Shown here: in pieces, positions 20,036 to 29,465 of the stretch
Numbering within the stretch: the stretch's first letter is position 1
Layout of the letters: every line of letters begins with the position of its first letter
Assembly: GCF_029945965.1 (NCBI RefSeq)
Contig: NZ_JAQSDO010000006.1
Location: 124,001 to 188,000, forward strand
Length of the DNA stretch: 64,000 bases
From: Thermomonas sp.
Lineage (GTDB): Bacteria; Pseudomonadota; Gammaproteobacteria; Xanthomonadales; Xanthomonadaceae
Direction of reading: 5' to 3'
Position numbers and translations under genes: made by a program
The notes under the pieces: model-generated
What the model was told of the DNA's origin: nothing
Databases searched by the model: none
Seen by the model: only the letters and a program-made list of their open reading frames with translations

Positions 20036-20371
20036 TCAGTCGCGGTCGTCGCGGGTATAGACGATGCCGTCTTCGACCTTGACCGGAAACCTGACTGCGG
20101 GCTCGTACGCTGGTGCGCACAGGGCACTGCCATCTCGCACATCGAAGCGGGCACCGTGCAGGACGCATTCGATGGTGGCGTTCTCGCCATCGAAATGGCC
20201 AGCGGACAACTCGAAGTCCTCGTGCGAGCAGCGGTCTTCCAGCGCGTATAGCGCGCCGTCGAAGTTGAACACCGCGATGGCGGTGTCGCCGTCCCAGGCC
20301 ACGTTCATCTCGCCGGGCAACAGCTGGCTCAACGGGCAGACCTGCACCCATCCAGCCATCTGCTCAGTCAT
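20036..20371 (-). CDS. Rieske [2Fe-2S] ferredoxin-like protein of the suf operon
   Basis: A 111-residue soluble Rieske protein. The cluster ligands are C48-S-H50 and C69-VL-H72. It has the size of the ferredoxin subunits of non-heme iron oxygenases and of NirD, but no oxygenase is nearby. Small Rieske proteins at the end of suf operons are a recurring arrangement, and a role as electron donor or cluster client is inferred. The ATG at 20371 overlaps the GNAT gene by eight bases, so it belongs to the operon. Substrate or partner unknown. Confidence 0.85.
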   Translation of the reverse strand: MTEQMAGWVQVCPLSQLLPGEMNVAWDGDTAIAVFNFDGALYALEDRCSHEDFELSAGHFDGENATIECVLHGARFDVRDGSALCAPAYEPAVRFPVKVEDGIVYTRDDRD

Positions 20372-20897
20372 GCCGAAGCTCCTTTTCAAGGACTTCGAAA
20401 CGCAGGTCGTTGCGCTTGGGAATGCCGAAACGCGCATCGCCATACGGAAAGGGCTTGTGGATGCCGGTGCGGTGGTAACCACGGCGTTGGTAGAACGCAA
20501 TCAGTTCATCGCGCACGTCGATGACGGTCATGCGCATGACCGGCAGCTGCCAATCATCGCGGGCGATGCGTTCGGCTTCGGCCAGCATCTGCTTGCCGAT
20601 GCCGCCGCCTTGCAAGCCCGGCAATACCGAGAACATGCCGAAATATCCGGCGCCATCTTCGATGCAAATATTTGCGCAGGAGAGCATCTGGCTGTCGCGT
20701 TCGCCGAGCAGCACCAGGCTGCCATCGCGTTCAAGATCTTCGCGCACGCGCTGCGCGTCGATGCGCATGCCGTCCAGCAGATCCGCTTCGGTTGTCCAGC
20801 CGGCGCGGCTGGCGTCACCACGATAGCTGGCTTCGACCAACACCACGATCGCGTCGACGTCGGCTTCACCTGCATGGCGGAACGCCAGCATGCTCAT
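20364..20897 (-). CDS. GNAT-family N-acetyltransferase in the suf operon
   Basis: A 177-residue acetyl-CoA-dependent acetyltransferase. The acetyl-CoA loop is seen as LPGLQGGGIGKQML (Q/RxxGxG/A pattern), followed by the C-terminal AFYQRRGY element. Acceptor unknown. The ATG at 20897 overlaps the sufS stop (ATGA), and the end overlaps the Rieske gene, so it is embedded in the operon. An alternative ATG at 20891 would trim two residues. Confidence 0.83.
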   Translation of the reverse strand: MSMLAFRHAGEADVDAIVVLVEASYRGDASRAGWTTEADLLDGMRIDAQRVREDLERDGSLVLLGERDSQMLSCANICIEDGAGYFGMFSVLPGLQGGGIGKQMLAEAERIARDDWQLPVMRMTVIDVRDELIAFYQRRGYHRTGIHKPFPYGDARFGIPKRNDLRFEVLEKELRHD

Positions 20898-22117
20898 GCG
20901 AGCAACCGACGGACCTTGACCAGCGCGGCGGCGAAGGCCTCGACTTCGTCATGCGTGTTATAGAACGCGAACGACGCGCGGCAGGTTGCCGGCACACCGA
21001 AGAACTGCATCAATGGATGCGCGCAATGGTGGCCGGAGCGCACCGCTACACCTTCAAGATCGAGCAGGGTGGCCAGGTCGTGTGCATGCGCGCCTTCGAC
21101 CAGGAAACTGATCACTGCAGCCTTGTCGGGCGCGGTACCAATAATGCGCAGTCCGTCAATTTGCGACATCGCCTCGGTCGCGTGCGCCAGCAGTTCGGCT
21201 TCGCGCGCGGCGATATTGTCCATGCCCAAGTCGGACAGGTAATCGACTGCGGCACCAAGGCCGATATGACCGGCGATATTCGGGGTGCCAGCCTCGAAGC
21301 GGTGCGGCGGATCGTTGAAAACGGTGCCGTCGAAACGCACTTCCTTGATCATCTCGCCGCCACCGAGGAAGGGCGGCATCGCTTCGAGGTGTTCGCGCTT
21401 CGCCCATAGCACGCCGGTGCCGGTTGGCCCGCACATCTTGTGGCCGGTCAGCGCATAGAAATCGCAACCAATCGCGGGGATGTCGACCGCCATATGCGGC
21501 ACTGCCTGCGAGCCATCGACCACCGTGATGATCCCGCGCTTGCGCGCTTCGCGGCAGATGGTCGCAACTGGATTGATCGTGCCAAGCACATTGCTGACAT
21601 GGGTTACGCCGAGCAGCTTGACCTCGAGTGTCATCGCTGCGAACAACGCGTCGAGATCGAGAGATCCATCGGGCAGGAGATCGGCGACCCTGATGACCGC
21701 GCCGGTGCGCTGGGCGATCAATTGCCACGGCACGATGTTGGCGTGGTGCTCCATGCGTGTCAGCAGGATCACGTCACCGGGTTGCAGGCGCGGCAGTGCC
21801 CACGAGTAGGCAACCAGGTTGATCGCGAAGGTGGTGCCGCTGCACAGGACTAGTTCGTCGTCGCGCACATTGAGGAAGCGGGCCAGCTTGCCGCGCGCGG
21901 CTTCATAGGCTTCGGTGGCTTCGCTGCCCAGCGTATGCACCGCGCGACTGACATTGGCATTGTATCGGCGGAAAAAATCATCGACGGACGCAATCACGCA
22001 CTCGGGCTTTTGCCCGGTATTGGCCGAATCCAGATAGACCAGTGGCTTGCCATGCACCGTGCGGGTCAGCAGCGGAAAATCGCCGCGAACTACCGTCCAG
22101 TCAGGCGCGCCACTCAT
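20894..22117 (-). CDS. sufS: Cysteine desulfurase SufS
   Basis: A PLP enzyme of 407 residues that removes sulfur from cysteine for iron-sulfur assembly. The PLP lysine is K227 in TGHKMCG and the persulfide cysteine is C365 in RSGHHCAHPLM, the short group-II loop typical of SufS. No SufE or SufU partner is seen in the window. It overlaps both sufD and the GNAT gene by four bases. Confidence 0.93.
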   Translation of the reverse strand: MSGAPDWTVVRGDFPLLTRTVHGKPLVYLDSANTGQKPECVIASVDDFFRRYNANVSRAVHTLGSEATEAYEAARGKLARFLNVRDDELVLCSGTTFAINLVAYSWALPRLQPGDVILLTRMEHHANIVPWQLIAQRTGAVIRVADLLPDGSLDLDALFAAMTLEVKLLGVTHVSNVLGTINPVATICREARKRGIITVVDGSQAVPHMAVDIPAIGCDFYALTGHKMCGPTGTGVLWAKREHLEAMPPFLGGGEMIKEVRFDGTVFNDPPHRFEAGTPNIAGHIGLGAAVDYLSDLGMDNIAAREAELLAHATEAMSQIDGLRIIGTAPDKAAVISFLVEGAHAHDLATLLDLEGVAVRSGHHCAHPLMQFFGVPATCRASFAFYNTHDEVEAFAAALVKVRRLLA

Positions 22118-23364
22118 GCCGCAACCACCCGCGCCGCAACCACCCGCGCCAGTGCGCGTTCCAGCGCGGACTCCAATTGAGTACGCAGGCTTGCGTCATC
22201 GATGCCAGATACGATTTCTCGGCAGAACGCCGCGGTCAGAAGGCGCCGTGCATCGGCTTCCGTCAGGCCGCGCGAGCGCAGGTAGAACAGCGCAGTGGGA
22301 TCGAGTTGGCCGACGGTCGCCCCGTGCGCCGCCTTGACCTCGTCGGCATAGATTTCCAGCACCGGCTGGGTGTCGATCTCCGCCTCGTTGGACAGCAGCA
22401 GGTTCTTGTTCGACAGATCGGCTTCGCTGCCATCGGCGCCGGCATGGATGGTGATGCCGCCATGGAACACGGCCTTGCCGCGTTGCGAGGCCAGCCCGCG
22501 CCAGCGCAGTGCGCAGACCGTGTCGCGCCCGATGTGCTCGATGCCAAGCCGCGTATCCAGGTGACGTTTGCCATCGGCCAGCAACACGCCATCGGCGTTG
22601 ACGCGTGCGCCATTGCCTTGCAACAGCACATTGAGTTCATGCCGCGAAAGCCCACCACCAAGTTCCAGGTCGATTCGCGTGTAATGCGCATTGTCGGCAA
22701 GCGCCGCGTCGGTGCGCAGGAAGCTGGTCGCACGGACCGCTTCGTCCTGCATCCGGGCGTGGATCAGCCGCGCGCCGTCGCCCAAGACGATCTCGCTGCG
22801 GGTGGTCGACATGTGTGCGTGTTCGCCGGATGCGAGTAGGTGCTCTATCACGGTGCAATTGGCGCTCGTATCGAGTTCGATCCGATGGCGCAGATGCCAG
22901 GCGGCATCGGCGGCCAGTGGTGTACCGATACAGACGATATGGATGGGCGCGGATGCTTCAGCGTCGGCTTCAATGCGAATGGCGACGCCTGTGTGCGCCA
23001 GCACTGTATTGAGGCGAGCGAACGGTGCATCGGCATCAAGCTCGATCGTGTTCTCAACAGGAGTGCCGATGATGTCGATGGTGACGCCAGCGGAAACGGC
23101 TGCGTAGTCACTGGACGCGACATCGAACTGTCCGTTGACGAACACCAGCCGTGGCGCGGGAATGCCCGCCAATAGCTCGGTGTCTGTTTCGGGCGTCGAA
23201 TCTGCGGCCACGAAAATGCGACGCTCCAGCGCGCGCAACGGCGTGTACTTCCACGCTTCGACACGCGCATGCGGCAAGCCATCGCGCAACAGCGCATCGA
23301 GTGCCGCGCGGCGTGCTGGATCGCCGTCAAAGCCGGCGGTCAATGAGTCGAGCAATACGCTCAT
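22114..23364 (-). CDS. sufD: Fe-S assembly scaffold subunit SufD
   Basis: A 416-residue beta-helix protein, partner of SufB in the SufBC2D scaffold. Family signals include VEAWKYTPLRAL near residue 35, SNKNLLLSNEAEIDTQPVLEI and HGATVGQLDPTALFYLRSRGL; the last contains the conserved His. The C-terminus ends ARVVAARVVAA because of a 15-base tandem duplication just before the stop. It overlaps sufC and sufS by four bases each. Confidence 0.93.
   Translation of the reverse strand: MSVLLDSLTAGFDGDPARRAALDALLRDGLPHARVEAWKYTPLRALERRIFVAADSTPETDTELLAGIPAPRLVFVNGQFDVASSDYAAVSAGVTIDIIGTPVENTIELDADAPFARLNTVLAHTGVAIRIEADAEASAPIHIVCIGTPLAADAAWHLRHRIELDTSANCTVIEHLLASGEHAHMSTTRSEIVLGDGARLIHARMQDEAVRATSFLRTDAALADNAHYTRIDLELGGGLSRHELNVLLQGNGARVNADGVLLADGKRHLDTRLGIEHIGRDTVCALRWRGLASQRGKAVFHGGITIHAGADGSEADLSNKNLLLSNEAEIDTQPVLEIYADEVKAAHGATVGQLDPTALFYLRSRGLTEADARRLLTAAFCREIVSGIDDASLRTQLESALERALARVVAARVVAA
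22118..22147. repeat. 15-base tandem duplication at the 3' end of sufD
   Basis: The unit GCCGCAACCACCCGC occurs twice without spacer. It adds five residues (ARVVA twice) at the end of SufD, immediately before the ATGA shared with sufS. It looks like a recent slippage event and does not break the frame. Confidence 0.8.
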
Positions 23365-24140
23365 GCGGCTTCCGGGCTGACCCGGTCCTTGATCCAGGCA
23401 TAGCCATGCGCTTCCAGTTCCAGCGCAAGTTCCGGACCGCCGCTTTCGACGATGCGGCCATCGGCCAGCACGTGCACAAAGTCCGGCTTGATGTAGTCAA
23501 GCAGGCGCTGGTAATGGGTAATGACCAGGAAGCTGCGGCCGGCATCGCGCAGCGAGTTCACGCCGTCGGCGACCGACTTCATCGCGTCGATGTCGAGGCC
23601 GGAATCGGTTTCGTCCAGGATCGCCAGCTTCGGTTCCAGCAGGGCGAGCTGGAAGATCTCGTTGCGCTTCTTTTCGCCGCCGCTGAAACCCTCGTTGAGA
23701 CCGCGATGCAGCAGCTCATCCTTGAGGTCGAGCACGGCAAGCTTCTCGCGCACGCGCTTGAGGAACTGCATCGAATCCAGTTCGCCTTCGCCACGCGCCT
23801 TGCGTTGCGCATTCAGCGCTGCGCGCAGGAAGTAGGTGTTGTTCACGCCGGGGATTTCCACCGGGTACTGAAAGGCCAGGAACACGCCGGCGGCGGCACG
23901 TTCTTCGGGTTCCAGCGCCAGCAGGTTCTGGCCCTCGAACTCCACCGTGCCGGCAGTGATGTCATAGCCCTCGCGACCGGCCAGGATGTTGCCGAGCGTG
24001 GACTTGCCAGCACCGTTCGGACCCATGATCGCGTGCACCTGTCCGGGCTGCACATCGAGGGTGAGGCCCTTGAGGATTTCCTTGCCGGCAATGGACGCGT
24101 GGAGGTTTTCGATTTTCAACATGTTTTGAGTCTCATTCAT
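23361..24140 (-). CDS. sufC: Fe-S assembly ATPase SufC
   Basis: The ABC ATPase of the SufBCD scaffold, up to 259 residues. The Walker A motif is GPNGAGKST at 40-48, the signature SGGEKKR, and Walker B LAILDETDSGLDID. I give the first ATG at 24140 (MNETQNML), which has GGATGG eight bases upstream. The in-frame ATG at 24122 gives the commonest family N-terminus and is a fair alternative. It starts 116 bases after sufB, the only sizeable gap in the operon, and overlaps sufD by four. Confidence 0.94.
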   Translation of the reverse strand: MNETQNMLKIENLHASIAGKEILKGLTLDVQPGQVHAIMGPNGAGKSTLGNILAGREGYDITAGTVEFEGQNLLALEPEERAAAGVFLAFQYPVEIPGVNNTYFLRAALNAQRKARGEGELDSMQFLKRVREKLAVLDLKDELLHRGLNEGFSGGEKKRNEIFQLALLEPKLAILDETDSGLDIDAMKSVADGVNSLRDAGRSFLVITHYQRLLDYIKPDFVHVLADGRIVESGGPELALELEAHGYAWIKDRVSPEAA

Positions 24141-24185
24141 TCAAGTTGCCATCCATGGCGCGAAATTGTCTTTTCGGGCTGTCCG

Positions 24186-24207
24186 GCCCGGCCATCCCTG
24201 GCCGGGC
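24186..24207. repeat. GGCCATCC-type hairpin between sufB and sufC
   Basis: A nine-base stem GCCCGGCCA/TGGCCGGGC with a TCCC loop. The same arms recur at 49260-49281 between rfbB and rfbA. A smaller palindrome GCCATCCATGGC lies next to it at about 24148-24159. It looks like a dispersed intergenic palindrome family rather than a terminator, since sufC must be transcribed through it. It could also affect mRNA stability within the operon. Confidence 0.55.
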
Positions 24208-24256
24208 GTTCACGTGCGCTGCCGATACCGATAGGGCATCGGCAAAGCGCGCCCGC

Positions 24257-25696
<1,440 letters not shown>

Positions 25697-25706
25697 AAAG
25701 TGGACC

Positions 25707-26162
25707 TCAGGCGCTGGCCAGCTGCATGGCGATGCGGCGCGGCGACGTTGCGAGGACGGGTGGCGGTGCCAGCATCTGGGCCAGGCTGACGCCGCGCAGG
25801 GCATCGGCAACCACGTCATTGATGTGCCGCCAGTTGGCGCGCACGCCGCAGCTGTCCTCGATCCCGCACTGGCCGGCATGCACGCTGCATTCGGTCATGC
25901 CGAGCGGGCCTTCCATCGCCTCGACAATTTCGATCAGGGTAATCGTCTCGGCAGCGCGGGCCAGCCGATAGCCGCCGTTGGCACCACGGAAGCCTTCCAC
26001 CAGACCGGCTTGCGCCAGTGGCTTGAGCACTTTGGCGACGGTCGGCGCTTCCAGTCCGGCCTGTTCGGCCAGCTCCGGGGCGCTGAGCACCACGTCGGGC
26101 CGCGCGGCAAGTGCGGTCAGGACGACAGTGGCGTAATCGGTGAGCTTGGTGACGCGCAGCAT
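25707..26162 (-). CDS. Rrf2-family regulator of the SUF system
   Basis: A 151-residue winged-helix regulator. The DNA-binding N-terminus is [18 protein letters not shown]. Three cysteines C92, C99 and C105 have nearly the spacing of the [2Fe-2S] ligands in IscR, so it probably senses cluster status. It heads the suf operon, ten bases before sufB, and so likely autoregulates the whole transcript. Names used in the family include SufR-like and IscR-like; I cannot choose between them. The ATG at 26162 gives family length. Confidence 0.9.
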   Translation of the reverse strand: MLRVTKLTDYATVVLTALAARPDVVLSAPELAEQAGLEAPTVAKVLKPLAQAGLVEGFRGANGGYRLARAAETITLIEIVEAMEGPLGMTECSVHAGQCGIEDSCGVRANWRHINDVVADALRGVSLAQMLAPPPVLATSPRRIAMQLASA

Positions 26163-26190
26163 GGCGTTGGATTTGCTACTTGGTTGAAAG

Positions 26191-26207
26191 CGTACCGGAA
26201 TTGTACG
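26191..26207. promoter_or_regulatory. Inverted repeat upstream of the suf operon
   Basis: CGTAC and GTACG arms separated by seven bases, centred about 37 bases before the Rrf2 ATG, where an autoregulatory operator would be expected. It does not match the classical IscR type 1 site. The arms are short, so this is only a candidate. Confidence 0.3.
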
Positions 26208-26264
26208 GTTTCGAGCGACGAAGGCCAAGCGGCCGCTGGAAACGGGCAGGCATCCCTAGAGAAA

Positions 26265-27305
26265 TCAGAGGATCTCGTCCTCGTCCTCCAGCAGCTGCGG
26301 TTCGAGCCGGATGTCCAGCCGCGCGCCTTCCTGCACGGCATCCAGATTGCGGATCGTGGCGATGTGGAACAGGGCATCGCCCTGATTGACCGCCGGCACG
26401 TTGGTGCGGCCGATGATCAGGCCGGCAAGTGGCGAGCGCACCTCGCGCTGGGTTTCGCCGAATGGGTCCGCGATCACCCCGATCAGGTCATCGACCGCCA
26501 CGTGGTGGCCGATCGTGCGGTAGGCACGGAAGATGCCGCCATCGCTGGCACGCAGCCATTGGCTCTGGTCGGAGATCAACACCTCGGACGGAGCGCTGGT
26601 CGCCTGCTTGCGACGTCGCAGCATGCCCAGGCTGGTCATCGCGCGGATCACGCCTTGCACGCCGACCCGGATCGAGACCTCGTCGAAGCGCAGTGCTTCG
26701 CCGCATTCATAGACGATCACCGGCACGCCACGCGCGGCCGCCGCATCGCGCAAGGAGCCCTGTCGCAGCGCGGCATGCTTGAGCAGGGGTGGCGCGAACG
26801 CCATGGCCATCTGCAGGGCGCGCTCGTCGGTGGTGTCGACCCGGATTTGCGGCAGGTTGGAGCGGTTGATCGCCGCGGTATGCAGGTCGATGCCGACGTC
26901 GGAGCGGCCCACGACCTGGCTCAGGAACAGGTGCGCCAGCTGCGCCGCAAGGGAGCCGTTGGCGTTGCCGGGAAACGAGCGGTTGAGGTCACGGCGGTCG
27001 GGCAGGTAGCGGCTGTGGCCGATGAACCCGAAGGCATTGACGATCGGCACCATCAGTGCGGTGCCGGCGATGTCGTTGAGCACCTTGCCGGATAGCAGCC
27101 TGCGCACGATCTCCACGCCCACGACCTCGTCACCATGGATCGCGGCACTGACGAACATGGTCGGGCCTTCGCGCTTGCCGTGCGCGACGTGGATCGGCAA
27201 GTTGATCGGCGTGTGGTTCGACATGACGCTCAGCGGCAAGCTGATGTTCTGCCGCTCGCCTGGCGCGATCGAGATACCACCGATTTCAAAGGGCGCGCGG
27301 CCCAA
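26265..27305 (-). CDS. Succinylglutamate desuccinylase/aspartoacylase-family zinc hydrolase
   Basis: A 346-residue member of the AstE/AspA metallohydrolases. Zinc ligands H57 and E60 lie in AIHGDEVVG and H142 in DLHTAA, with the substrate-binding DLNRSFPG between. A C-terminal beta-domain follows. Family members cleave N-acyl amino acids, and COG3608-type deacylases recur beside RimK ligases, so a glutamyl-peptide substrate is possible but not shown. The start is TTG at 27305, four bases after rimK. Confidence 0.84.
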   Translation of the reverse strand: MGRAPFEIGGISIAPGERQNISLPLSVMSNHTPINLPIHVAHGKREGPTMFVSAAIHGDEVVGVEIVRRLLSGKVLNDIAGTALMVPIVNAFGFIGHSRYLPDRRDLNRSFPGNANGSLAAQLAHLFLSQVVGRSDVGIDLHTAAINRSNLPQIRVDTTDERALQMAMAFAPPLLKHAALRQGSLRDAAAARGVPVIVYECGEALRFDEVSIRVGVQGVIRAMTSLGMLRRRKQATSAPSEVLISDQSQWLRASDGGIFRAYRTIGHHVAVDDLIGVIADPFGETQREVRSPLAGLIIGRTNVPAVNQGDALFHIATIRNLDAVQEGARLDIRLEPQLLEDEDEIL

Positions 27306-27309
27306 GGTG

Positions 27310-28215
27310 TCAGCCCTTCCCTCTGGTGCGGGTCTTGCCGGCCTTGGCGTGCTTTTCGATGAATTCGATGATCATTTCCGCCACGGGTACGTTGGTCGCT
27401 TTCTCGATGCCCTCCAGCCCCGGCGACGAATTGACTTCCATCACCACCGGCCCGTGGTTGGAGCGCAGCATGTCCACGCCGCACACGCTCAGGCCAAGCG
27501 CTTTTGAGGAACCAATGGCCGTCGCACGTTCCTGTGGGGTGATCTTGATGGGAAAGGCCGAGCCGCCGCGATGCAGGTTGGAACGGAAGTCGCCTTCCTT
27601 GCCCCGGCGCATCATCGATGCGACCACCTTGTCGCCGATCACCAGGCAGCGGATGTCCTCGGCATTGGCTTCCTTCACAAACTCCTGCACCAGGATATTG
27701 GTGTTCACGCCGCCGAAGGCCTGGATGATGCTTTCGGCCGCCTTCTTGGTTTCGCCCAGCACCACGCCGATGCCTTGCGTGCCCTCGAGCAGTTTGATGA
27801 TCACTGGCGCGCCGCCAATGATGTCGAGGATATGCTCGGCATTGGAGGTCTTGTGGGCGAACACCGTGACTGGTAGGCCGATGCCTTCGCGTGAAAGTAG
27901 CTGCAGGCTGCGCAGCTTGTCGCGCGAGCGTGAGATGCCGACCGACTCGTTGACCGAGTACACGCCCATCATCTCGAACTGGCGCACCACCGCGGTGCCG
28001 AAGAAGGTGACCGAGGCACCGATGCGCGGGATCACCGCATCGATCCCAATGAGCTTGCGCCCGTTGTAGTGGATTGCCGGACGGTGCGAGGCCACGTCGA
28101 TGTAGCAGCGGATGTGGTTGATCGCCTCGATCTCGTGGCCGCGCGCCTCAGCGGCCTCGATCAGGCGTTTGTGCGAATACAGCTCGGCATTGCGGCAGAG
28201 CAGTGCAATCTTCAT
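27310..28215 (-). CDS. rimK: RimK-type ATP-grasp glutamate ligase
   Basis: A 301-residue ATP-grasp ligase (E. coli RimK 300). Motifs include [12 protein letters not shown], the nucleotide-contacting [13 protein letters not shown], the RxNLHRGG element, and the metal-binding [14 protein letters not shown]. RimK adds glutamates to the C-terminus of ribosomal protein S6 and can make poly-glutamate. It is flanked by a retropepsin-like protease gene upstream and a zinc hydrolase downstream, so it works in a modification module. Confidence 0.92.
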   Translation of the reverse strand: MKIALLCRNAELYSHKRLIEAAEARGHEIEAINHIRCYIDVASHRPAIHYNGRKLIGIDAVIPRIGASVTFFGTAVVRQFEMMGVYSVNESVGISRSRDKLRSLQLLSREGIGLPVTVFAHKTSNAEHILDIIGGAPVIIKLLEGTQGIGVVLGETKKAAESIIQAFGGVNTNILVQEFVKEANAEDIRCLVIGDKVVASMMRRGKEGDFRSNLHRGGSAFPIKITPQERATAIGSSKALGLSVCGVDMLRSNHGPVVMEVNSSPGLEGIEKATNVPVAEMIIEFIEKHAKAGKTRTRGKG

Positions 28216-28248
28216 ATGCTGTCTCCGGTTAGGGTCGTCCGGCGCGGA

Positions 28249-28701
28249 TCAGCGCTGGGACAACTGGTACGAGCGGGAGGGGTCGACCAGCAGGCGGCGG
28301 CGCATTGCCTCACGCCCGATCAGCAGGCGGAAGCCCATCTGGTCGCGATCAGCCAGGCTGAGGTCCATGGAAAAGCGGGTCTCGCCGATGTGGGCTTCGG
28401 TGCGGATCACGTAGCGCAGTTGCTGGTGGCCGCTGGAGCTGGTGATTAGCCGCTGGCCAAGCAAGGGCGCCCGGCACAGCACCTCCGGGTGCGCCTGGCG
28501 CTGCGCCGGGTGGATGGCGAAGGCAATCCAAGGCGCGCCATCGACTTCAAATGGCTCAAGGTCAAACGCATGCAGCGCGGAAGTGCGGGCACCGGTGTCC
28601 AATTTGGCCTTGATCGGCTGCGCCAGGAGCACTGGCAAATGGATCCATTCGCGCCATCCGGCAATCGCGCGGGGTGCTGGCTTGCGCTTGCGTTTGACCG
28701 T
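28249..28701 (-). CDS. Retropepsin-like ATP-dependent zinc protease family (RimB-like), start unclear
   Basis: A small COG4067-type protein with the retropepsin signature KAKLDTGARTSALHAF. It lies 33 bases upstream of rimK, the arrangement of rimB in Pseudomonas fluorescens, where it affects RimK activity. The frame is open back to a TGA at 28720-28722. The only usual in-frame start is TTG at 28638, which would discard the conserved GWREW motif encoded at 28659-28645. Upstream reading gives VKRKRKPAPRAIAGWREW, preceded by ACG at 28701. I extend the feature to that ACG because the homology requires it. A lost ATG, a rare start or a sequence error are possible. Confidence 0.75.
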   Translation of the reverse strand, partial: TVKRKRKPAPRAIAGWREWIHLPVLLAQPIKAKLDTGARTSALHAFDLEPFEVDGAPWIAFAIHPAQRQAHPEVLCRAPLLGQRLITSSSGHQQLRYVIRTEAHIGETRFSMDLSLADRDQMGFRLLIGREAMRRRLLVDPSRSYQLSQR

Positions 28702-28841
28702 GGTATCGACGGGATGGCATCAATGATGGCGTCCACCCAAGTTAGGCTATCGGCCTTGCTGTTTGCAAATCTAGCGCCTTCCACGTGGCGACCGGCACAT
28801 GCTTCGGGCGACAATGGCCGCCCCTCATCGCCCGACCCGTC

Positions 28842-29306
28842 ATGCCGAAGAAGATCGCCACACGAGTTTCTGCCATCCACGGTAACGGCATGTTCGCCGT
28901 CGAGAGGCTCGCCAAGGGCGAGCGCCTGATCGAATACAAGGGTATCCGCCGCACGCATGAGGAAGTGGATGCCGGAGACAGTGGCGATGTGGACTCTGGC
29001 CATACCTTCCTGTTTACCCTCAACGAAGTTTGGGTCATTGATGCCAACTTCAAAGGCAACGACGCACGCTGGATCAACCACAGCTGCGCGCCCAACTGCG
29101 AAGCCGTGCTGCATGAAAGCGAGGACGACCCGGAAAAGTCCAAGGTATTCATCGAAGCCATCCGCGCGATCACGCCGGGCGAGGAACTGACTTACGACTA
29201 CGGCATCACCCTGGCCGAACGCCATACGCCGCGCCTGAAGAAGATCTGGGAATGCCGCTGCGGCGCCAAGGATTGCACCGGGACGATGCTGCGGCCCAAG
29301 CGCTGA
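28842..29306 (+). CDS. SET-domain protein-lysine methyltransferase
   Basis: A 154-residue SET protein. The SAM-binding pseudoknot motifs WINHSCAPNCE (NHSC 79-82) and EELTYDYG (118-121) are intact. A post-SET zinc motif CRCGAKDC follows (C138, C140, C145). An N-terminal HGNGMFA matches the SET-I start. The histone-like domain is common in Xanthomonadaceae and Chlamydiae, but the bacterial substrate is unknown. It is divergent from the rimB-rimK cluster. The ATG at 28842 gives the compact domain. Confidence 0.87.
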   Translation: MPKKIATRVSAIHGNGMFAVERLAKGERLIEYKGIRRTHEEVDAGDSGDVDSGHTFLFTLNEVWVIDANFKGNDARWINHSCAPNCEAVLHESEDDPEKSKVFIEAIRAITPGEELTYDYGITLAERHTPRLKKIWECRCGAKDCTGTMLRPKR

Positions 29307-29465
29307 TTACTGACTAACTGGATCGACGAAGCAGCTGTTGCTTTATTACGCAACCCTGCCGAAGGTTTGCATGACCTCCGCCAGTTAGACATGGCCGGCT
29401 TGGCCGCTAAGGTTAGGGGACCTGCGGCTCGATGCTGCGAGCCTGCTGTGAGTCAACGAATCCCG

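Noticed and set aside
28446..29225. 259-codon minus-strand frame overlapping both the RimB-like gene and the SET gene
   Set aside because: It has no domain signal, and both genes it covers have intact family motifs in their own frames.
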